Assembly: GCF_001418085.1 (NCBI RefSeq)
Contig: NZ_LIQH01000028.1
Location: 1-64,000, forward strand
Origin: Lacinutrix algicola
GTDB lineage: Bacteria; Bacteroidota; Bacteroidia; Flavobacteriales; Flavobacteriaceae
Length of the DNA: 64,000 bases
Direction: 5' to 3'
Shown here: one piece after another, positions 15,272 through 21,407 of the stretch
Numbering within the stretch: position 1 is the stretch's first letter
How the letters are laid out: each line of letters begins with the position of its first letter
Position numbers and translations under genes: made by a program
The notes under the pieces: model-generated
What the model was told of the DNA's origin: nothing
The model's input: the letters and a program-made list of their open reading frames with translations, nothing else
The model's database searches: none

Positions 15272-15289
15272 ACATACCTATTAGTATGT
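15272..15289 (+). promoter_or_regulatory. TetR operator of the dehalogenase/SDR pair
   Basis: Perfect dyad ACATAC-CTATTA-GTATGT, 21 bases before the start codon at 15310. It matches the dyad at 14616-14633 in both arms and in the inner TA, so both are likely bound by the TetR protein between them. Confidence 0.65.
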
Positions 15290-15309
15290 TTATTTAAATA
15301 CACACTATA

Positions 15310-16116
15310 ATGAAAAATAACAGAAGAGATTTTATTAAAAAATCGACCTTATTAGGATTAGGACTTGCAACAACATCTCAACTTGCCAGTGCGGCAACGG
15401 CAGTAAATACTTCAGATGAAACTACCGGAATTACAGAAACAAGACCTAAAGTGTTATTTTTCGATGTAAACGAAACACTTTTAGACCTAACAGCCATGAA
15501 AGATAGCGTTGGGAAAGTACTTGGTAATAGAAGCGATTTACTACCACTTTGGTTTACAACCATGCTACAATACTCTTTAGTATCTACAGTTGGTAGGCAG
15601 TATAACGATTTTGGAATTATTGGCGCAGCCGCTTTACAAATGGTAGCAGCAAACCATAACATTAAATTAACCGAAACCGAAGCTAGAGAAGCTATCCTTA
15701 CGCCTATTCGCTCTTTACCGGCACATCCAGAAGTAAAAGCATCGCTACAGCGATTAAAAGATGCTGGTTACAAATTGGTTTCATTTACAAACTCGTCTAA
15801 TAAAGGTGTGGAAACTCAGTTTAAAAATGCTGGATTATTAGAGTATTTTGACGAGAGATTAAGTATTGAAGATATGGGAAAATTTAAACCAGATCAAGAT
15901 GCATACGCATGGGCTTCTAGAAAAATGGGAATTCAACCTAACGAATGCCTATTAGTAGCAGCACACGGTTGGGATATTGCAGGTGCCATTTGGGCAAACT
16001 GGAGAACGGCATTTATTAGCAGACCTGGAGCACAATTATATCCGCTTGCGCCTGATCCAGAAATTAATGCGTCCGATTTAAAATTAGTAACAGATATTTT
16101 AGTGTCCTATAAATAA
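15310..16116 (+). CDS. Haloacid dehalogenase type II, Tat-exported
   Basis: HAD-superfamily hydrolase of 268 residues, closest in layout to L-2-haloacid dehalogenases. The nucleophile is Asp52 in FFDVNETLLDL; motif II is SFTNSS (about 156-161), the lysine motif is FKPDQDAYAWA, and a late GWDIAGAIWANWRTAFI stands for motif IV. It starts with a twin-arginine signal (NRRDFIKKS, hydrophobic LLGLGLATT, Ala-rich cleavage region near 28), so it should be folded in the cytosol and exported. An exported enzyme of this type is less usual. The substrate is not fixed by sequence. It is followed 38 bases later by the SDR gene. Confidence 0.88.
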   Translation: MKNNRRDFIKKSTLLGLGLATTSQLASAATAVNTSDETTGITETRPKVLFFDVNETLLDLTAMKDSVGKVLGNRSDLLPLWFTTMLQYSLVSTVGRQYNDFGIIGAAALQMVAANHNIKLTETEAREAILTPIRSLPAHPEVKASLQRLKDAGYKLVSFTNSSNKGVETQFKNAGLLEYFDERLSIEDMGKFKPDQDAYAWASRKMGIQPNECLLVAAHGWDIAGAIWANWRTAFISRPGAQLYPLAPDPEINASDLKLVTDILVSYK

Positions 16117-16154
16117 AAGTCAATTTTTTTATAAATTAAAACAAACGCAGAATC

Positions 16155-16892
16155 ATGAAAAAAGTAGACAACAAAGTTATTATTGTTACAGGTTCATCTA
16201 AAGGCATTGGAAAAGAAGTAGCCATACTATTAGCTAAAAACGGAGCTAAAGTTATAGTAAACCACTCTAACAGCCAGAAAGAAGCAGATGCGACTGTAAA
16301 TACAATTATAGAAAATGGTGGCAAAGCAATTGCTGTAAAAGCAGATGTTAGCGATAGAGAGCAAGTCACCCAATTATTTGATAAAGCCATACAAGAATTT
16401 GGTAAAATTGATGTTTTAGTTAATAATGCTGGAACAATGATTTCAAAAAAATTAAAAGACAATACACAAGACGATTTCACTAAACAATTTAATGTTAATG
16501 TAAGAGGTGTTTTTAATACGTTACAAGAAGCAGATAGTAAGCTAGCAGATAATGGTATTATTATAAACTTCTCCTCTAGTACTACTAAATTAATGTTGCC
16601 AACTTATGCGCTTTATTCTGCAACAAAGGCAGCTGTAGAGCAAATAACAAGAGTGTTTTCTAAAGAAATAGGACGCGGAATATCGGTTAATGCCATTGCG
16701 CCTGGAGCTACAGAAACTGAGTTGTTTTTAAACGGAAAATCTCAAGAACAAATAGATAAGTTAAGCAGCATGAATGCTTTTAATAGATTAGCAAAACCTA
16801 TAGACATTGCAAAAGTAGTACTGTTTTTAGCTAGTGACGACTCTAAATGGATTTCGGGCCAAATTATAGGTGCCAATGGCGCTTTGGTTTAA
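16155..16892 (+). CDS. SDR family oxidoreductase, FabG-like
   Basis: NAD(P)-dependent short-chain dehydrogenase of 245 residues. The dinucleotide-binding TGSSKGIG is at 12-19, NNAG at 90-93, catalytic Ser near 140-142 and Tyr154-x3-Lys158 (YSATK), so the enzyme should be active. Asn and Ser after strand 2 (NHSNSQKEA) suggest NADPH preference. It resembles 3-oxoacyl-ACP reductases, but its place in a TetR-controlled pair with a dehalogenase argues for a detoxification or secondary role. It ends in the composite terminator. It is a standard-length member with no defects. Confidence 0.92.
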   Translation: MKKVDNKVIIVTGSSKGIGKEVAILLAKNGAKVIVNHSNSQKEADATVNTIIENGGKAIAVKADVSDREQVTQLFDKAIQEFGKIDVLVNNAGTMISKKLKDNTQDDFTKQFNVNVRGVFNTLQEADSKLADNGIIINFSSSTTKLMLPTYALYSATKAAVEQITRVFSKEIGRGISVNAIAPGATETELFLNGKSQEQIDKLSSMNAFNRLAKPIDIAKVVLFLASDDSKWISGQIIGANGALV

Positions 16893-16896
16893 ATAA

Positions 16897-16940
16897 CGCT
16901 TTCGCGGAAATACTAAACCATCTTTTTAGGTGGTTTTTTT
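16897..16940 (+). terminator. Composite repeat plus intrinsic terminator after the SDR gene
   Basis: CGCTTTCGCGGAAA (16897-16910), spacer TACT, then AAACCATCT/AGGTGGTTT with a T run to 16940. Fifth copy of the repeat-terminator composite. Confidence 0.82.
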
Positions 16941-17008
16941 ATGCTTTTATTTTACGATTACGGAAAACCATAAAATAGATTCTTTGGGTTGTTTTAAATT
17001 GGTTTTTG

Positions 17009-17047
17009 TTAGGAAAAAATACGTAGTTCTACGTATATATTTTCTAA
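17009..17047. promoter_or_regulatory. Long palindrome upstream of module C
   Basis: Core arms ATACGTAG/CTACGTAT (17019-17026 and 17029-17036) around TT. The dyad extends outward, with small bulges, to TTAG and CTAA at 17009 and 17047. It sits 12 bases before TAACTTCG (17059-17066), so it may be an operator for the module C genes or a recombination-related cruciform. Confidence 0.5.
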
Positions 17048-17142
17048 CTTAAAACAGCTAACTTCGTTGAACGATTGATAAAAAACATTAAAACGATTTT
17101 TTATCAGAGAAACATTGTAGCACATTTGAGAAAACTCACGAA

Positions 17143-17394
17143 TTGAAAAGAAAAACAGGAATAATAATATTAATAATCGGAATTTTAATAGTCTCGAAAT
17201 TCTGGATTGGAATCTTTACTCACGATGAGTTTGGAGGAAAAGTTGTTTTTATTAAGCATAGACCGATTTGGAAAACGTTTTTCTATTCACCAAGAGGAAT
17301 GAGTGATTTAAAATTATCTGAAATGTCGACTGAAAAACAAAATGAACAGATATTGTTCGATGAATTTGTTTTAGAAAATCAAACAATCGAATAA
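17143..17394 (+). CDS. Small single-pass membrane protein, cargo of module C
   Basis: Not recognised. The 83-residue product has one membrane helix (about 6-25, IIILIIGILIVSKFWIGIF) after a basic KRK start, then a short soluble part with an HRPIWKTFFYSPRGMSDL segment. It appears to start with TTG at 17143, since no in-frame ATG or GTG is available between the module's inner repeat and the hydrophobic helix. The stop lies one base before the next ATG, so the two cargo genes are translated as a pair. Base composition is like that of the other cargo genes. Confidence 0.6.
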   Translation: MKRKTGIIILIIGILIVSKFWIGIFTHDEFGGKVVFIKHRPIWKTFFYSPRGMSDLKLSEMSTEKQNEQILFDEFVLENQTIE

Positions 17395-17395
17395 A

Positions 17396-17704
17396 ATGGA
17401 AATTAAATATTGCTGGAGATGTAAAATAGATATTCCAATGTTGGACAAAGAAGAGTTTGCAATCGCTTCCGAATTATACTCTAACGGATTTAAAATAGCA
17501 AAAGCGGATAGAAAAGAGAGATTTAAAGAGTTATTAGAATACTATAATAATTTGACTGGATTTGGAGAAACTGAACCGAATGCAATTATGCATCACTCAC
17601 TTGAACAAATTGGACCTGATTGTGAAAATTGTGGAAAACCATACAGAACACCAAAAGCAAAACTCTGTGCAAATTGCGGAAACAAAAGGAAAGTTGTGGA
17701 ATAA
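17396..17704 (+). CDS. Small zinc-ribbon protein, cargo of module C
   Basis: The 102-residue cytosolic protein has two predicted metal sites: CWRC near the N-terminus (Cys6, Cys9) and a C-terminal knuckle pair DCENCGKPYRTP and LCANCGNK. A helical segment (about 20-65) with HHSLEQIGPDCENC links them. Proteins of this layout are common hypothetical genes in Bacteroidota and related phyla, without a known role. It is one base downstream of the membrane protein gene, inside module C, so the two may work together. Confidence 0.7.
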   Translation: MEIKYCWRCKIDIPMLDKEEFAIASELYSNGFKIAKADRKERFKELLEYYNNLTGFGETEPNAIMHHSLEQIGPDCENCGKPYRTPKAKLCANCGNKRKVVE

Positions 17705-17845
17705 AAACGTGCTACAACACCGTGTATAATTAATGGCTGGTTATCGCCTACTTACGAAAATCCTCGCGGATTTTCTATTCAGTTTTTATTTGCTAAATTA
17801 GGTGCTTAAACACGCCACTAATCATACACAACAACGTTCAACGAA

Positions 17846-18066
17846 CGAACCAATATTACGTTCCATAATTTTCACAACTTTCCAAAAGTTCTTCGCTTTT
17901 CTAATTTCTAAAAAAAAGAATATCTAATTAATAAAATATTTTAAAAAAGTGGTTTTTGTTACTATACTATTTTATTTAAATTTTACAATTCCCTTAACAT
18001 TTAACTGCTCCGCTATTCAAAATAAAACAACTAAATTGTAGCCTACAAACTATACAAGCAGATATC
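17846..18066 (+). other. Intergenic tail after module C
   Basis: Together with the module's 3' element this makes a 362-base gap between genes. This part is AT-rich with no clear terminator, TAnnTTTG element or ORF of note. A promoter for the S15 peptidase is expected here but not identified. Confidence 0.5.
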
Positions 18067-19896
18067 ATGACAAAAAAGTACAATGTATTAGGCTTATTTT
18101 CAATCTTATTTTTAACAGTAACTATTGGTTTTGCACAAGACAAAACGGTTCCTGTTTTTAAAGATGGAGAAGCACAACCTGTTCAAGGTTTTACAGACAC
18201 TAACGATTGGATTAGGCACGACCTTTGGGTTGAAACTACTTTCGATACAGACAAAGATGGAAAACTAGACCGTATGCATGTTGCCGTTACAAGACCAAAA
18301 CAAACAGATACCGAAGGTTTAAAATTACCAATAATTTATGTTACAAGTCCTTATTTTGCTGGAGTAGCAGGAGATGTACCTGGTGTTATGTGGGATGTAG
18401 AACACGAACTTGGAGACATAGGAAAAGAACGCGTACACCCAGAAGTAATACGTAGAGGAGAACGCCCAATTATATCTAATTCTCACCTTAGAAAATGGGT
18501 GCCACGTGGTTATATTGTGGTACACTCGTCTTCTCCTGGAACAGGATTAAGTGATGGTGCTCCAACTATAGGTGGACCAAACGAAGCTTTAGCTCCTAAA
18601 GCAGTAATCGATTGGTTATGTGGTAGAGCAAAAGGTTTTACAGAAAGAGATGGAAACGAACCTGTTGAAGCTTTTTGGTCTACAGGAAAAGTAGGAATGA
18701 CAGGTACATCGTACAACGGTACTTTACCTCTAGCGGCTGCAACTACTGGTGTTGCAGGTTTAGAAGCTATTATTCCAATTGCTCCAAATACCTCATCTTA
18801 CCATTACTACAGATCTAATGGTTTAGTACGTTCTCCAGGTGGTTATTTAGGTGAAGATATAGATGTACTTTACGATTTTGTACACAGTGGTGCAGAAGAT
18901 AAACGTGCTGGAAATAACAAGCGTGTAAGAGATACCGAAATGAAAAATGGTATGGACAGACAAACAGGAGATTTAAACGACTTTTGGAATAATAGAGATT
19001 ATTTAAACCAAATGGCACCTATGAAAGCGGCTTTATTAATGTCTCATGGTTTTAACGATTGGAATGTTATGCCAGAACATAGTAACCGTATTTACCAAAA
19101 AGCTAAAGAGATGGGATTACCAACGCAATTATATTATCACCAAAACGGACATGGTGGACCACCACCAATGACAATGATGAACCGTTGGTTTACACATTAT
19201 TTACACGGTGTAGATAATGGTGTTGAAAACGATAAACAAGTTTGGATTGTTAGAGAAAACGATAAACATGAGAATCCTACAGCTTACGATGCATATCCAA
19301 ATCCTAATGCAAAAGATGTTACACTTTTTCCAAACAAAGGCGGAAACAGTATTGGAACATTAACAACTAAAAAGAATAAAAGACAGAAAACAGAAACTCT
19401 GGTTGATGACTTTAGAATTTCGGCTAAAGAACATGCACAAATTGTGGGTTCTAAAAACCGATTATTATATGCAACACCAAATCTTACAAGAGATCTTCAT
19501 ATTTCTGGTGAAGCAGAAGTTACTATTAGCTTATCGAGTAGTAAATCTGCCGCAAACTTATCTATAATGTTAGTGTCTTTACCTTACGAGAACGATGCAA
19601 AAGTAATTACAGATAATATTATTACACGTGGTTGGGCAGATCCACAAAACTATAAATCGATAAGAGATAGTGAGCCATTAGAAAAAGGTAAATTTTACGA
19701 TGTTACTTTTAAATTACAACCAGACGATCAAATTATAAGAGCAGGACAACAAATAGGAATCATTATATTTTCTAGTGATAAAGAATTTACATTACACCCT
19801 AAACCTGGAACTGAACTTACTATCGATTTAGACAAAACAAGTTTAACAATACCAGTAGTTGGTGGTTTAGAAGCTTTTACAAGAGCAACAAAATAA
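18067..19896 (+). CDS. Xaa-Pro dipeptidyl-peptidase family (S15) hydrolase
   Basis: A 609-residue secreted alpha/beta hydrolase of the PepX/CocE type. The signal peptide spans about 1-23 (VLGLFSILFLTVTIGFAQ). The nucleophile is Ser215 in GMTGTSYNGT (GxSYxG). The acid is probably in SHGFNDWNV and the base His in NGHGGPPP. A C-terminal beta-sandwich domain (about 440-600) with the family-typical late motif AGQQIGIIIFSSD completes it. It removes Xaa-Pro dipeptides or hydrolyses related peptides outside the cytosol, consistent with a protein-degrading marine lifestyle. The next gene begins 4 bases later. Confidence 0.93.
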   Translation: MTKKYNVLGLFSILFLTVTIGFAQDKTVPVFKDGEAQPVQGFTDTNDWIRHDLWVETTFDTDKDGKLDRMHVAVTRPKQTDTEGLKLPIIYVTSPYFAGVAGDVPGVMWDVEHELGDIGKERVHPEVIRRGERPIISNSHLRKWVPRGYIVVHSSSPGTGLSDGAPTIGGPNEALAPKAVIDWLCGRAKGFTERDGNEPVEAFWSTGKVGMTGTSYNGTLPLAAATTGVAGLEAIIPIAPNTSSYHYYRSNGLVRSPGGYLGEDIDVLYDFVHSGAEDKRAGNNKRVRDTEMKNGMDRQTGDLNDFWNNRDYLNQMAPMKAALLMSHGFNDWNVMPEHSNRIYQKAKEMGLPTQLYYHQNGHGGPPPMTMMNRWFTHYLHGVDNGVENDKQVWIVRENDKHENPTAYDAYPNPNAKDVTLFPNKGGNSIGTLTTKKNKRQKTETLVDDFRISAKEHAQIVGSKNRLLYATPNLTRDLHISGEAEVTISLSSSKSAANLSIMLVSLPYENDAKVITDNIITRGWADPQNYKSIRDSEPLEKGKFYDVTFKLQPDDQIIRAGQQIGIIIFSSDKEFTLHPKPGTELTIDLDKTSLTIPVVGGLEAFTRATK

Positions 19897-19900
19897 TCAC

Positions 19901-20257
19901 GTGAGTATTAGAATTAATAATACCATTTTAGATTTACAAGTTGCAAATGCTTTAATTGCTAAAGGCAAAACACTAAACGCTATTAAATACATTAGAGAAG
20001 AAGCACAAATAGGTTTAAAAGAAGCTAAGGATATTGCAGATAATTTAATTAATGATCCTGGTTTTTATAGTGGTCAAACGGATATTGAAATACAACATCC
20101 ACGTTTTGATATTGAAGCTGAAAAAGTAAAACTATCAAAACCTAAAAGAAAAAGAGCTGGTCACATAATACAGGAAGGACAAAGCAAAACTAAAAAGAGT
20201 ATTTTACTAGTTTTAATAACCTGCCTTATTATAGTCCTCTATCTTTATTTTAAATAA
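19901..20257 (+). CDS. Membrane-anchored protein with L7/L12 C-terminal-like domain
   Basis: A 118-residue protein that starts with GTG at 19901, four bases after the peptidase gene. The segment ALIAKGKTLNAIKYIREE followed by GLKEAKDIADNLI (about 13-48) matches the fold and signature of the ribosomal protein L7/L12 C-terminal domain (compare KIEAIKLYRE..GLKEAKD). A basic linker (KPKRKRAGH) and one C-terminal membrane helix (about 100-117) follow, so it is tail-anchored. Similar proteins occur widely as hypothetical proteins; the role is unknown. It ends before the terminator at 20279. Confidence 0.78.
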   Translation: MSIRINNTILDLQVANALIAKGKTLNAIKYIREEAQIGLKEAKDIADNLINDPGFYSGQTDIEIQHPRFDIEAEKVKLSKPKRKRAGHIIQEGQSKTKKSILLVLITCLIIVLYLYFK

Positions 20258-20278
20258 GTAATACAATCTATATATTTT

Positions 20279-20306
20279 AAAACCACTTCTGCTAGAAGTG
20301 GTTTTT
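20279..20306 (+). terminator. Intrinsic terminator
   Basis: Arms ACCACTTCT/AGAAGTGGT, loop GCT, flanked by As and Ts. Ends the peptidase/L7-like operon. Confidence 0.85.
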
Positions 20307-20316
20307 CTTTTTAAAC

Positions 20317-20324
20317 TATATTTG
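20317..20324 (+). promoter_or_regulatory. -7 element TATATTTG for the dihydrouridine synthase gene
   Basis: Exact TAnnTTTG match 18 bases before ATG 20343; no clear -33 TTG at the expected distance. Confidence 0.5.
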
Positions 20325-20342
20325 CGCAACTAATATTTTTAG

Positions 20343-21290
20343 ATGTCAATTACTTTACTTTCTTCTCCTTTACAAGGCTTTACAGACTTTAGGTTTCGTA
20401 ACGCATTTCATCATTATTTTGGTGGTATTGATACTTTTTATGCACCTTATATTCGGCTAAATGGGAAATTGAAGATTAAACAATCGTATCAATTAGATTT
20501 ACAACCAGAAAATAACACTACATTAAATGTTATTCCGCAAGTAATGACAAATGATGTCGATGAGTTTTTGTTTGTTGTAAAATATGTGCAAAGTTTAGGT
20601 TATAAAGAACTGAACTGGAATTTAGGTTGCCCATATCCTATGGTTACAAAATCTGGAATGGGCTCTGGTTTAATTTGTAATCCTACAAAAATTGACGAGA
20701 TTCTAAAAAAAGCACACAACGAAAGCGATATTACAGTATCCATGAAAATGAGAATGGGATACGAACACGCTGGAGAAATTTTAGACACCTTCCCTATTCT
20801 TGATAGCTATCCGCTTAAAAACATTGCTATTCATGCTCGAATTGGAAAACAATTATACAAAGGTCCTGTAGATTTAGATGCATTCGAGCGTTGTATAACA
20901 AGTACAAAACACAAGTTATATTACAATGGCGATATTACTAGCGTGGATGCTTTTAAAAAGATGGAAGCGCGCTTTCCAAGTATCGATCATTTTATGATTG
21001 GTCGTGGCTTAATTGCAGATCCGTTTTTACCAAACATGATTAAAAACGATACAACAGAATACCCTAAAAACCGTTGGGAGATTTTTAGAGAATTCCACGA
21101 TACTATCTATCAGCAATACGATGAATACTTATCTGGGCCAACACCTATAAAAATGAAAATGTTAGGCTTTTGGGAGTTCTTTTCTCAGTCATTTTCTAAT
21201 CCGCAAAAAACATACAAAGCTATTAAAAAAGCTGGTAATCCTGTAAAATACAAACAAGCAGTTGCTACTATTTTAAATAATGAGAAGTAA
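20343..21290 (+). CDS. tRNA-dihydrouridine synthase family protein
   Basis: FMN enzyme that reduces uridines in tRNA D-loops using NADPH. The 315-residue TIM barrel starts with the typical SPLQGFTDFRFRN. It has NWNLGCPYPMVTKSGMGSGL (about 92-111) with the catalytic Cys in LGCPYP, then MKMRMGYE, IHARIGKQ and the FMN-phosphate loop YYNGDI and GRGLIADPF. It belongs to the short bacterial DusA/DusC-like group; which uridine it modifies cannot be told. It is followed by 117 noncoding bases before a separate radical SAM gene. Confidence 0.93.
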   Translation: MSITLLSSPLQGFTDFRFRNAFHHYFGGIDTFYAPYIRLNGKLKIKQSYQLDLQPENNTTLNVIPQVMTNDVDEFLFVVKYVQSLGYKELNWNLGCPYPMVTKSGMGSGLICNPTKIDEILKKAHNESDITVSMKMRMGYEHAGEILDTFPILDSYPLKNIAIHARIGKQLYKGPVDLDAFERCITSTKHKLYYNGDITSVDAFKKMEARFPSIDHFMIGRGLIADPFLPNMIKNDTTEYPKNRWEIFREFHDTIYQQYDEYLSGPTPIKMKMLGFWEFFSQSFSNPQKTYKAIKKAGNPVKYKQAVATILNNEK

Positions 21291-21377
21291 TTTCTAATTA
21301 TTGCACGATCAATAATCTATAGAAAATCAGTCGCTTTCTCACCCTTAAACACAGTCGAGTACTAATCAATTTTCAAT

Positions 21378-21385
21378 TACCTTTG
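21378..21385 (+). promoter_or_regulatory. -7 element TACCTTTG for the radical SAM gene
   Basis: Exact TAnnTTTG match 22 bases before the TTG start at 21408. It supports a short leader and thus the TTG start. Confidence 0.55.
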
Positions 21386-21407
21386 TTCTCGAATTAAAAT
21401 TTTTCAA

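Larger units (their letters stand above)
17063..17845 (+). mobile_element. Cargo module C bounded by inverted repeats
   Basis: Outer inverted repeats TTCGTTGAACG (17063-17073) and CGTTCAACGAA (17835-17845) differ from modules A and B at one base on each side and remain complementary. The left hairpin TGATAAAAAA/TTTTTTATCA (17076-17085, 17097-17106) differs in sequence from that of B but is still perfect. The inner inverted repeat is TGTAGCAC (17116-17123) and GTGCTACA (17709-17716). The 3' element matches that of module B over about 120 bases. The cargo is two small genes. No recombinase lies within or next to it. Confidence 0.5.
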
